Of a stretch of DNA of 64,000 bases, positions 18,010 through 25,775 are shown piece by piece. Source of the stretch: Promethearchaeota archaeon. GTDB lineage: Archaea; Asgardarchaeota; Lokiarchaeia; Sigyniarchaeales; Promethearchaeaceae. Under the pieces are notes generated by a model. The model made no database searches. It worked only from the letters and a program-made list of their open reading frames with translations, and was not told the DNA's origin. A program made the position numbers and the translations under genes. Each line of letters opens with the position of its first letter. Position 1 is the stretch's first letter. The DNA is taken from the NCBI GenBank assembly GCA_016933055.1, contig JAFGBS010000034.1, positions 62,001-126,000 of the forward strand. The letters are read 5' to 3'.

Positions 18010-18537
18010 GTGAAAAAAACTATGCCAGAAATCACATGGTTTACCGAAAGCGATTTAAAAGGTAAAAATGAAGAATATTTGAAGAAATTTGACGCCAAGA
18101 GCGTTGATGGAGCTAAGGACACTGTTCTTTTTTATCTTGGATTCTCCGAGGCTCTCGCGATGAGTCAAGCCTCTGATGATGAAGATAAACAAGAGTTAGC
18201 TGAAATTATTAATGATGATGTAGAAGAGTACGAAAGCTTAGCGTACTTCATTGAGGTACGTGGGAATCCCGATCAGAAAGTGTGTATGCTCTTGACTGCT
18301 GACGATAAAAAAATTGGTAAATGGACAGGCGATTTTGAACCACTTTCAGAGGCGAAGCAAAATGTGTATATGGAAATGGTTCCCAGCTGTAGTGAAAAAA
18401 TAGCTTATGGAAATCCAAATACGGATGCAGAATTCTTCAAGGGAGACCTAACCGTTAAGGGACCTTTAAAATTAGCGACAAAACCACGATCTTGGATTGA
18501 AGCTTATTTCGAATTCAATGATCGAGAGATTGATTAA
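18010..18537 (+). CDS. Hypothetical protein, SCP2-like sterol/lipid-binding fold suspected
   Basis: This acidic 175-residue protein has no certain family. The C-terminal third contains F-F-K-G-D-L-T-V-K-G-P-L-K-L-A-T, which resembles the strand-helix end of SCP2-type lipid-binding domains, where a G-D-x-x-x-x-G-x-x-x-x-x-x pattern closes the hydrophobic cavity. The start is either GTG at 18010 or ATG at 18022; the two differ by four residues. The protein has no signal peptide and should be cytosolic. The following cupin gene lies 156 bp away in the same direction. Confidence 0.55.
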   Translation: MKKTMPEITWFTESDLKGKNEEYLKKFDAKSVDGAKDTVLFYLGFSEALAMSQASDDEDKQELAEIINDDVEEYESLAYFIEVRGNPDQKVCMLLTADDKKIGKWTGDFEPLSEAKQNVYMEMVPSCSEKIAYGNPNTDAEFFKGDLTVKGPLKLATKPRSWIEAYFEFNDREID

Positions 18538-18693
18538 AATATCAATTTTTCTTTAACCTTATTTTCTTATTTTTTTAGAGATCTACATATATACTCTGAA
18601 TATACATATTGTGTATTCTGATTGATTATCGAGTATGGAGAGTTGGATTCGATATTATAAAAATCAAAAATTAATCCCCAACATCAAAATGTT

Positions 18694-18978
18694 GTGAAAT
18701 CAATGGTAAAATTTAAAAAATCAAAACCAACAGAGAAAGAATTACAAGCACTAGGTGTAAAAAAATGGCCAAAATGGAGCAGCCCTCCACCTCCCGGCTT
18801 CGATTGGGAATATGATGGTAAAGAGATCTTTTATGTTCTTGAGGGGGAAGCAGAAATTGATTCCGAGGGTGATAAAATTAGCTTTGGACCAGGTGATCTG
18901 GTGACTGTGTTACCCGAAACCGGAAAATGCCATTGGACGGTAAAAAAACAAATAAAAAAGCATTACAATTTTGAATAA
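18694..18978 (+). CDS. Small single-domain cupin protein
   Basis: This 94-residue protein is one compact cupin barrel: E-I-F-Y-V-L-E-G-E-A-E-I in motif 1, then F-G-P-G-D-L-V-T-V-L-P and W-T-V at the end. It resembles the Cupin_3/EutQ-like group (DUF861), which often starts with the tryptophan- and proline-rich W-P-K-W-S-S-P-P-P segment seen here. The usual His metal ligands of motif 1 are absent, so enzymatic metal binding is doubtful and a ligand-binding role is as likely. The start may be GTG at 18694 or ATG at 18703. Confidence 0.8.
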   Translation: MKSMVKFKKSKPTEKELQALGVKKWPKWSSPPPPGFDWEYDGKEIFYVLEGEAEIDSEGDKISFGPGDLVTVLPETGKCHWTVKKQIKKHYNFE

Positions 18979-18999
18979 GAGCATTGTACATCATATTTT

Positions 19000-20304
19000 T
19001 TATTCCTTTTTTCTTGTTTTTTCACTTTTCATATACACGAAATGGTAATTCATGAGAATCCCAGTTATAACTACGCTAATCCCAATCAAGAAGAAAAATA
19101 CGTATTCAAATTGCATCTCATATAGAAATCCTGCAACTATAGGAGGGATGCCAAAGGCAATACCAACATACGCTTCGGATAACATGCTATACTTAGTAGA
19201 TTTCAATTCTTTTCCTTTATCGAGTACAATTCGTTGAGTAACTCCTTGAATAAAACCAAAGAAAAGACCACATGTGATGTTCAAGATAGAAATTGGAATC
19301 AAATAGGGTATTACGGAAGTTGAGCTAAATATTGTCAATGTAATTGTCGTGCCGAATAAAATTACTATCGCAATCCAATATCCATAACGCATTTTCTTAA
19401 ATTTTCTTATGAATTGCAATCCTATCATCTGCAAAACTTGCTGGAATAAGACAATCCCAAAAATCCAATAGCTTCCTTGATTAGCTATTTCGAAAAAATA
19501 AGGAATTGTAAAACGATACATGGATTTTGTTGATGCAAAAAAGATGATCCCTCCAATACACATGATTAAGGGAACTCTGAATAGAGAATCTTCGGTATTA
19601 GTTTTTTCACTATAAGGGGCTTTATGCGGACTAAAATATTCGTCCCAGTCCTTTGGAGTTAATTTTAGACCATGAACGACAACCGCTCGGTTTTCACGTA
19701 GTATAAATCGTTCTGAGGGTTCGAACATAAAAATCACTGATGTGGATAATATTGCAATCGAAACCGAAATAATCATAGCGAAATAGTTATCAATGAAATA
19801 TGATAGCACATATCCCAAAGCAAATCCCGCAATTAATCCAAAATTCCAAGAATAATTAAAAGTTTTCAGAAAATCGATTTTCTTGTGGTCAGGATGATGT
19901 TTTTCCCATGAAGTTAAATAATTCCAAATCTGAGGCCAGAACGCCCCATTACTAAATCCTTCGACTGCTCGTATCAAAATTAAAGCAATCGGATTCCTAA
20001 TAGTAATACTTAATATAAGCATCACTGCACTTGTCGTCCAAGATGCAAGAATTACTTTTTTCATACCTAATTTACCAGAGAGATATCGTCCAAAAAAAGG
20101 ACCACCCACATAGATTATGGATGTGATAGCAGAAATTATTCCAATTAAGCTGGGATCCAGTTTTCTCTCAAATATTAAGTAGTTTGGCAGAGCAATATCG
20201 TAAATCGCATAAAAAAAAGTTCGTATAAAACTTAACATGAATAAGGGCCAAAAACGGTAAGATCTCTCTAGTTTTTGTGCATTTTGATGTTTACTTACTT
20301 CCAT
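19000..20304 (-). CDS. Major facilitator superfamily transporter
   Basis: This 434-residue protein has twelve hydrophobic helices in two six-helix halves. The loop between helices 2 and 3 has G-R-Y-L-S-G-K-L-G-M-K-K, matching the MFS G-x-x-x-D-x-x-G-[RK]-[RK] motif with changes. A longer cytosolic loop separates the halves at residues 200-240. It is not of the GPH type. The substrate is unknown. It is convergent with the cupin gene; upstream lies the largest gene-free gap of the window. Confidence 0.88.
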   Translation of the reverse strand: MEVSKHQNAQKLERSYRFWPLFMLSFIRTFFYAIYDIALPNYLIFERKLDPSLIGIISAITSIIYVGGPFFGRYLSGKLGMKKVILASWTTSAVMLILSITIRNPIALILIRAVEGFSNGAFWPQIWNYLTSWEKHHPDHKKIDFLKTFNYSWNFGLIAGFALGYVLSYFIDNYFAMIISVSIAILSTSVIFMFEPSERFILRENRAVVVHGLKLTPKDWDEYFSPHKAPYSEKTNTEDSLFRVPLIMCIGGIIFFASTKSMYRFTIPYFFEIANQGSYWIFGIVLFQQVLQMIGLQFIRKFKKMRYGYWIAIVILFGTTITLTIFSSTSVIPYLIPISILNITCGLFFGFIQGVTQRIVLDKGKELKSTKYSMLSEAYVGIAFGIPPIVAGFLYEMQFEYVFFFLIGISVVITGILMNYHFVYMKSEKTRKKE

Positions 20305-20949
20305 AACGTACGCTTCTCAAATTAAAATTGGTTTACTTATTATTATGAATTTTTAACTACCAAAAAATGAAATTAGTTTTGTAAATGCAATGCAAAAAAA
20401 TGGTCAACTTAAAATTTTGATAGTGATGTGCATGGTTTGATCCGATTATGTAAAGTTAACTTCTATGAAATTTAGGAAATTCATCGAAATTTAATGTGCT
20501 TAATGTGAACTAATATAATAGTGGATTATTGTCATTTAGGAGACATATTAGAATTCTTCATAGTAAATCACTTCAAAATTTAAATGATTTTACATTAAGA
20601 ATCTATTTTCTTAGCAGACTCTTGATTTGTAGGATTTTAACAAGAAAATGATCGATCTCTCAAAACCATTTTTACAATTTATTCTTATGAGCTGGCTAAT
20701 AATTCAAGCCAAATTTTTATGTTTTTTTTCAAAAAACTCGTCAATTTGTTTTTGAATTTTCCTCTCTCCCCATCAAAATTAACTTAAAAATTTCAGAATG
20801 GTGGGGATACTCGACAATTCCTTTAAGATTTTTTAAAATACTTAATCTTCTGTATCTATCATGAGTCTTAATCTATTCAACCGCTCTAATTCGCACTTTA
20901 ATCCTCTCTAACCTCATGGAAAAGGCAAAAAAGGTTTTTAAGTTCATCT

Positions 20950-21041
20950 TTCCTTATAGAATATAAGGAATGCAAAAGTCTTTTGGCCATATTACTTTCC
21001 TCCGCAGAAAATGTAATAAACAAACTTTTTTTGCATTCCTT
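20950..21041. repeat. Overlapping, mutually exclusive inverted repeats
   Basis: Hairpin A pairs TTCCTTATA (20950-20958) with TATAAGGAA (20962-20970) around a 3-nt loop. Repeat B pairs AAGGAATGCAAAA (20965-20977) with TTTTGCATTCCTT (21029-21041), a perfect 13-bp match with 51 nt between. Positions 20965-20970 are shared, so A and B cannot form together. Inside B, ATTAC (20991-20995) can pair with GTAAT (21013-21017), enclosing TTTC/GAAA. B is followed by nine T (21047-21055). In RNA this looks like an attenuator or terminator; in DNA it could be a protein-binding site. Confidence 0.55.
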
Positions 21042-21052
21042 CCTTCTTTTTT

Positions 21053-21060
21053 TTTATAAA
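21053..21060 (+). promoter_or_regulatory. TATA box of the DUF1848 gene
   Basis: TTTATAAA is centred 28 bp before the ATG at 21084, the spacing expected for a leaderless archaeal transcript. It overlaps the T-run that follows the inverted repeat. Confidence 0.5.
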
Positions 21061-21083
21061 CTTATCCCATTACATGACTATTT

Positions 21084-21950
21084 ATGGATCTCGTGAAATC
21101 TGACGTCATTTCTTGCTCTCGTCGAACTGATATACCTGCTTTCCTAATGAACTGGATTCAAGAACAAATAAATCAACGATATGTTAAAGTTGTTAATCCG
21201 TTTAATCGATCGATAATTTCTATGGTCTCCTTGGATCCCACGGATGTTATAGCCTGGGTATGGTGGAGTAAAAATTTTGGACCTTGGATAGAGGTATTCA
21301 AGGAAGACCCACGGTTATTCACCCAATATCCGATTCATATTTTCAATTTTACGATAAATTCCGTTTCTGAATTAGAATCAGGTTTAAAAATACCCTTAAA
21401 AGATAGATTTGACCAATTAAATTGGTTAGTTTCTACTTTTGGGAGGCATAATGTTCAAGTTCGATTTGATCCTATTGTTTTATATGAAAAATATGAGAAA
21501 AATGGTATATATAGCAACTTAACTGATTTTGAACAAATAATAAGTTCCGTATCTAAAATAGGAATTAGGGAAATAATTTTTTCATTTGTTCAAGTGTATT
21601 CTAAGGTAAAGAAACGCATGCATCGTCGCGGTAAGAAAATTCTCGAATTATCAACAGAGCAAAAAAAAGAAGAATTAGGTTCTTTATTGGAGATTTGTAA
21701 TAAGTATGGTATTGTTATGAAGGCTTGTTGCCATCCTGACTTAGTTGGTTATAAAGGAATCCGACAGGCGCATTGTATTAATGGAGATCTGATATATGAG
21801 TTGTCAAAAGGCAAAATACAACTTCAAAAAGATAAAGGGCAAAGAAAAAGTTGCGAATGTCAGAAATCACGTGATATAGGGGGTTACACTGGGATTTTCA
21901 CGTGTAAACATAATTGTGATTATTGTTATGCTAATCCAAGCTGGAAATAA
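21084..21950 (+). CDS. DUF1848 family protein, probable iron-sulfur protein
   Basis: This 288-residue protein matches DUF1848: it opens with C-S-R-R-T-D-I-P-A-F, has V-N-P-F-N-R and V-W-W-S-K-N in the first third, and ends with C-E-C-Q-K-S-R-D-I-G-G-Y followed by C-K-H-N-C-D-Y-C-Y-A-N. The terminal Cys cluster probably holds an Fe-S cluster, and the TIM-barrel-like pattern with D-P-I-V-L in the middle recalls radical SAM and DNA-photolyase-repair-type folds, but the reaction is unknown. The start ATG lies 28 bp after a TATA box. It is convergent with the protease-like gene at 21961. Confidence 0.88.
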   Translation: MDLVKSDVISCSRRTDIPAFLMNWIQEQINQRYVKVVNPFNRSIISMVSLDPTDVIAWVWWSKNFGPWIEVFKEDPRLFTQYPIHIFNFTINSVSELESGLKIPLKDRFDQLNWLVSTFGRHNVQVRFDPIVLYEKYEKNGIYSNLTDFEQIISSVSKIGIREIIFSFVQVYSKVKKRMHRRGKKILELSTEQKKEELGSLLEICNKYGIVMKACCHPDLVGYKGIRQAHCINGDLIYELSKGKIQLQKDKGQRKSCECQKSRDIGGYTGIFTCKHNCDYCYANPSWK

Positions 21951-21960
21951 TGAGGAAAAA

Positions 21961-23346
21961 TCACAAATCTTTATAATCTTGAAAACCCCCCTCGATGATT
22001 TTCTTCATTTTTTTCAAAAATGCTTCACGAGAAGAATCATGATCGTCATGCGTATCATTAGATGCATTTTTTTTATGAATTTCAGAAGATTGAGTTTCTT
22101 GTATATTGTTCTTCGTTCTTTTAATTGATTGGAGTGTGTTTTCATGGATCTTTATTGGGATTTCATCAGTTGATCTAAGGGAGGGTGACACCTTTTCCAC
22201 TGTATTTATAAGAAGATTTTCCTGCTCTTTCTCCTCTTTAGCAGATTCCATAATGTCTTCTTTGATTCTTATATAATTCTCAAATAGTTCTATCTCACGT
22301 GGTCCATCATTTTCTAGTATGTTAAAAACTCTTTTCCAAATCTTCTTGGGTGTAGATTTCATTTTACGGTAGACATAAAACCGATCTCTATCGGATAATT
22401 CCTTTAATGCAACGGTGTATTTTTCACCCTCAGGGTCGTTAACAGATATATTCATATTACCAATAGAACCAAATAAATTAGTCATAGCAACCCAATGAAA
22501 AGAAAAACCGCATATTATTCTTGCTCCTTTAATAAATTCTGAGCGCAGTATTTTCATTTTTTTTTTCGCACTGGCTTGTTCGAGTTTACTTGATAATTCT
22601 TCCTCGGTGAAGAATAAAGCTCCTGTTCCATCCGGGGATGGTTGACTGATAAATTCGTACCCTAAAAGTGCCATAAGAATACGTATTTCGGGATTATGCT
22701 TGAATAGTCCTAAATGTTGAGACACCAGAAATTGATTGATTAAACCCCTGTTAAAAAATTCTTCATATAAATCCATAATGAGGTGATTTTTCGTTTGTTT
22801 GTGTTTTTGTTGGAACCCCCTGAGGACATTGTCTAATCCCAAATAGTAATTTTCCAATTCTTCTGTTCCGAGAGATTTAATATAATCTAAAAGATCATTT
22901 GGTGCAGCAGATTTCAATAGTAGATACTCTAATGCATATGCCCATTGGAACTCCTTTCGATCTTGGGCAGATCCGGATATTCTTGCATAATGTTCCCATA
23001 TTTTGGTGAGAAGGTTGGCAATTTTCTCATTGTGTAACGGATCTACTAGCATCAGGATAGAGCTTAATCCACATGCGTTGGGTAGTTGGAGAAAAAGAGG
23101 ATATTCCGTTCTCACTTGTTCATATTTACTATAATCCTTTTGTTTTTCGAGATACTCTTGAGCTTTTTTTTCGATTTTTTCCTCAGGTTCTTGACGTATT
23201 AAGTGTTCTACAGACTTTTTTGGTTCAGAGCTTTTTATTTCTTTTATCTTACTGAAATCATTAACGGCACTAGCAATTAGATCTAATTCTTCTTCATCTT
23301 TTTTAACTGGGGAGTTTTCAGACGACCCATTCTTTTTCTCATTCAT
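21961..23346 (-). CDS. Predicted papain-fold (peptidase C39-like) cysteine protease with disordered flanks
   Basis: This 461-residue protein is not a family I can name firmly. Between charged, low-complexity ends (residues 1-80 and 370-461) lies a domain with a papain-fold active-site pattern: Gln87 before Cys92-Gly93 (L-Q-L-P-N-A-C-G-L-S-S), His284 in F-H-W-V-A-M, and Asn303-Asp304 in V-N-D-P-E-G. This Gln-Cys-His-Asp/Asn order is that of C39-like peptidases and related eukaryotic cytosolic proteases. A helical insertion of about 150 residues separates Cys and His. No signal peptide or membrane helix is present, so it acts in the cytosol. The substrate is unknown, and the charged tails suggest protein docking. 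A separate minus-strand unit, the tRNA-Ser gene, lies just upstream. Confidence 0.55.
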   Translation of the reverse strand: MNEKKNGSSENSPVKKDEEELDLIASAVNDFSKIKEIKSSEPKKSVEHLIRQEPEEKIEKKAQEYLEKQKDYSKYEQVRTEYPLFLQLPNACGLSSILMLVDPLHNEKIANLLTKIWEHYARISGSAQDRKEFQWAYALEYLLLKSAAPNDLLDYIKSLGTEELENYYLGLDNVLRGFQQKHKQTKNHLIMDLYEEFFNRGLINQFLVSQHLGLFKHNPEIRILMALLGYEFISQPSPDGTGALFFTEEELSSKLEQASAKKKMKILRSEFIKGARIICGFSFHWVAMTNLFGSIGNMNISVNDPEGEKYTVALKELSDRDRFYVYRKMKSTPKKIWKRVFNILENDGPREIELFENYIRIKEDIMESAKEEKEQENLLINTVEKVSPSLRSTDEIPIKIHENTLQSIKRTKNNIQETQSSEIHKKNASNDTHDDHDSSREAFLKKMKKIIEGGFQDYKDL

Positions 23347-23432
23347 TATATCCTTCCTAGGATTTTATTATGTAGTAGAACGAAAATATCTTCTTTTATT
23401 AAATCTCGTTACTAGAAATAGAAAGACTTCTG

Positions 23433-23547
23433 TGGCGCAGACGAGGGGACTCGAACCCCTGAGGGCGATGCCCACCGGTTCACCAGTTCAGGTCTGAAGT
23501 AGGTCTAAAGTTCGAGACCGGCATCGTTGCCGCTTGATTACGTCTGC
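23433..23547 (-). tRNA. tRNA-Ser (anticodon CGA) with a 30-nt intron and encoded CCA
   Basis: The gene reads 5' to 3' on the minus strand. The acceptor stem GCAGACG/CGTCTGC is perfect, the D-arm has a short stem typical of class II tRNAs, the anticodon stem is CCGGT/ACCGG and the T-arm is AGGGG-TTCGAGT-CCCCT. A long variable arm (GGGC-ATC-GCCC) and discriminator G followed by CCA indicate serine. After removing 30 nt the anticodon loop is CTCGAAA, giving CGA. The intron (23481-23510) sits at the usual 37/38 position. Confidence 0.93.
23481..23510 (-). other. Intron of tRNA-Ser(CGA)
   Basis: Thirty bases separate loop position 37 (A) from position 38 (A) in the tRNA-Ser gene. Removal restores a 7-nt anticodon loop. 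I could not draw a textbook bulge-helix-bulge by eye, so the splice geometry may be relaxed. Confidence 0.75.
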
Positions 23548-23568
23548 TTTGATAGTAGATCTTGACGT

Positions 23569-23832
23569 TTAAAAATCTTCCTCAGTATCTTCCTCTAACA
23601 ATCCGGTTTGTTTTAGAATATCTTTAATCTGGTCACTGGATTTCTTTACAAGGTTATTTTCTTGTAGGTTCAAAGTTTCGATGAGTTTATCCCCGAATTC
23701 TACGAGAGTTTTTATCGCCTGGCTGGAAAAATCATTCATTCGTTCAGTTGTTTCTTCACCGAAAATTCCTTTTATAAAATCTTGGAAAGAGTCATTTAAC
23801 TTTTTCAACATATCATTGGATTTCTCAGTCAT
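23569..23832 (-). CDS. Small helical, coiled-coil-like hypothetical protein
   Basis: This 87-residue protein is almost entirely charged amphipathic helix (for example N-D-S-F-Q-D-F-I-K-G-I-F and I-K-T-L-V-E-F-G-D-K-L) and ends with an acidic tail. The ATG at 23832 is preferred over an upstream codon because a purine-rich GGGG stretch lies 6-10 bp before it. It lies directly upstream of the tRNA-Ser gene on the same strand with 21 bp between them. No family recognised; the heptad-like pattern suggests oligomerisation. Confidence 0.6.
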   Translation of the reverse strand: MTEKSNDMLKKLNDSFQDFIKGIFGEETTERMNDFSSQAIKTLVEFGDKLIETLNLQENNLVKKSSDQIKDILKQTGLLEEDTEEDF

Positions 23833-24017
23833 ATTATTCCCCACGGAAATCAAGTGGTATTTTTTAGTGTAACAACACACTGAACCTTAAATTGTTTTTT
23901 GAAATATGTGAACCAATCTGGAATGATACTCATGAATAGAAGTGAAGTCTTCGGAATCACCTTCTCATCATGGAATGAATCAATTTTTTATGGGACCATC
24001 TCGTCTATTAAATAAAG

Positions 24018-25175
24018 TTGAGTTTGAGTGATATTAATTTGGAATTCCTATCGATAGTTTCACGTATTATCGTTGCATTACCTTTTGTGTTTTTAATTTT
24101 CGGTACTATTAAATTAATGATCCGTAATCATCATTCCAAACGCTCACCTGATTTAGGTACTATTAATGAAAATCCCATAAACTTCATTCTCTTAATAGGT
24201 TGTTACACTTTTCTGCTGTTCATTTCCCAAATCAAGTTAACTTATCTATATGATGGAAGTCTGCGGCAAAATGTGAATATCTTAGTTGTTTCCATCTGCA
24301 TTGCATTAGGTATAACATTTTTGGTATCTCAAATTTTTAAACGAGTGAAATCCCTCCAAATACATTATCTACCTTTAATTGGAAATTCTCAAAAACCAGC
24401 TCTGAGTACTCAGAAGAAACAACTGTTAGATAGGTTACGAAAAGCCAACCATTTGATTGCATTTGCCATTGCATTGAGTGGTATCTTTATTGGAGTCTTA
24501 ACAGTATATGTGCTGGTTCGATATTACACAAATCACCCCGAATATGATTATTTTGTAGAAAAATTAATGAATTTTTGGAAACGCAATGATGACACAACAT
24601 TCTTAGAAAATATATTCAATCAAGAAATATTTGCGACCAGTCGAACAATTTGCGCGATCACTTTTGGAGGCTTGATGGTAGTACTTGCTACTATTGATTA
24701 TACTCGCTTATCTCAAAAATGGTTTTTTCCGTTTCAAGCTATAGTAAATAAACAATTGCATTGGGAGGAAAAAAAAGCAATTGGTTCATATGTATATCTA
24801 ACTGCGGGATTAGCAGTTTCTTCTGTATTGCTTTCAACTATGTTTTTCCTTGCAGTCACTTCTGTAGTTTCATTTGGAGATTCAGCGGCAAGTATCATCG
24901 GAATGAAATTCGGAAAACGCCCCTATAAGCATAACAATAAAACCATAGAGGGAACCATAGCAGGAGTAATCACTTCATGTTTATTAGTTTTTTTCCTAAT
25001 TGGGCCTTATTATGCCGTAGTAGCGGGAATCCTTTTTGGAGTTATTGACATTATATCTCCCAATCCCATCAAATTAAATGATAATCTAATCCTATCCTTG
25101 GTTTTGACGGGTGTTTTTATAGTTCTCTATTCTATAGGGATTCCATCAATTACGATCTTGGAATATTTTGTCTAA
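24018..25175 (+). CDS. CTP-dependent polyprenol/dolichol kinase-like membrane protein
   Basis: This 385-residue protein has eight to ten membrane helices. Its C-terminal half contains the signature of the SEC59/DGK1/VTE5 CTP-dependent lipid kinases: F-G-D-S-A-A-S-I-I-G-M-K-F-G, then T-I-E-G-T-I-A-G. These enzymes phosphorylate dolichol, diacylglycerol or phytol with CTP. In archaea the likely substrate is a dolichol-type polyprenol for lipid-linked glycans, or geranylgeraniol recycled from lipids. The start is unclear: the frame opens with TTG at 24018 and no obvious SD sequence. Its 3' end overlaps the convergent GTPase-like gene by 30 bp. Confidence 0.82.
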   Translation: MSLSDINLEFLSIVSRIIVALPFVFLIFGTIKLMIRNHHSKRSPDLGTINENPINFILLIGCYTFLLFISQIKLTYLYDGSLRQNVNILVVSICIALGITFLVSQIFKRVKSLQIHYLPLIGNSQKPALSTQKKQLLDRLRKANHLIAFAIALSGIFIGVLTVYVLVRYYTNHPEYDYFVEKLMNFWKRNDDTTFLENIFNQEIFATSRTICAITFGGLMVVLATIDYTRLSQKWFFPFQAIVNKQLHWEEKKAIGSYVYLTAGLAVSSVLLSTMFFLAVTSVVSFGDSAASIIGMKFGKRPYKHNNKTIEGTIAGVITSCLLVFFLIGPYYAVVAGILFGVIDIISPNPIKLNDNLILSLVLTGVFIVLYSIGIPSITILEYFV

Positions 25176-25682
25176 AAGGGAATTAAAAGCCGAATCTACT
25201 GCATTTTGGAATTGCTCTTTATCAGAAAATAATCCTTGAATAACAGGTTCATGATCATGTTTTTCTGCCCATTGTTCGAAATATGTTTTCAGTTGGTCAG
25301 ATTGTTCGATGGTATCGGTCAAACGGGTCCCAAAGGTTACAGCAGGAGGTAAACCTTTGGGATATTTTTCTTTTATCTCTTTCAAAAATTTATCCAAATC
25401 TTCGAAAGTACGCTTAGTAACATCATTGGCATCATACGTCCAGATTATTCCATCTGCTTTATCGTAAAATGCGTTTCGCAGATCTTTAAACTCGGGATCA
25501 AACGATATAACCCATGCCAAAACTCGATAAGCGTTTCCATGTATGGTGACCATACGCTCGTAAAGTATGACAGGTTGCAGAGTGGGAAGATCTGCATCAG
25601 TATGCGCCCATGCTCTTCCGATTTGCCCCTTTCCTGTGTATCGAGAACCGACCAGTAAAATTTTAATGGAGTTGCCTTTCAT
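25146..25682 (-). CDS. Divergent Ras-like small GTPase with degenerate G motifs
   Basis: This 178-residue protein has the order of elements of Ras/Rab/Arf GTPases: strand 1 K-I-L-L-V-G, a P-loop at Gly12-S-R-Y-T-Gly17-Lys18, strand 3, and the A-D-G-I-I-W-T-Y-D-A-N-D segment that precedes helix 3 in small GTPases. The P-loop Ser/Thr is replaced by Gly19, the DxxG motif of switch II is not recognisable (S-F-D-P-E-F in its place), NKxD reads T-R-L-T-D and no SAK motif is seen. No prenylation Cys is present at the C-terminus. It may bind nucleotide weakly or act as a pseudo-GTPase scaffold. No GAP, GEF or roadblock gene lies next to it. Confidence 0.7.
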   Translation of the reverse strand: MKGNSIKILLVGSRYTGKGQIGRAWAHTDADLPTLQPVILYERMVTIHGNAYRVLAWVISFDPEFKDLRNAFYDKADGIIWTYDANDVTKRTFEDLDKFLKEIKEKYPKGLPPAVTFGTRLTDTIEQSDQLKTYFEQWAEKHDHEPVIQGLFSDKEQFQNAVDSAFNSLLDKIFQDRN

Positions 25683-25775
25683 TTAGATGTTTCATGCAAA
25701 TTCTGATAAAAATCTAGCTGAAAAAATACTATTAATTTTCCTTCCATTTAAGTACATAGAATAATTCACAAGAAT

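Larger units (their letters stand above)
20305..21083. other. 779 bp intergenic region with inverted repeats
   Basis: This is the longest gene-free stretch. No frame with coding character was found on either strand. Its right end holds a 9-bp hairpin and an overlapping 13-bp inverted repeat, listed separately, a run of nine T and a TATA box at 21053-21060. The left part is plain AT-rich sequence that should contain the MFS gene promoter. Confidence 0.5.

Noticed and set aside
20305..21083. A CRISPR array or IS remnant in the largest gap
   Set aside because: No repeated units with regular spacing and no transposase fragment or terminal repeats were seen; only one nested inverted repeat.
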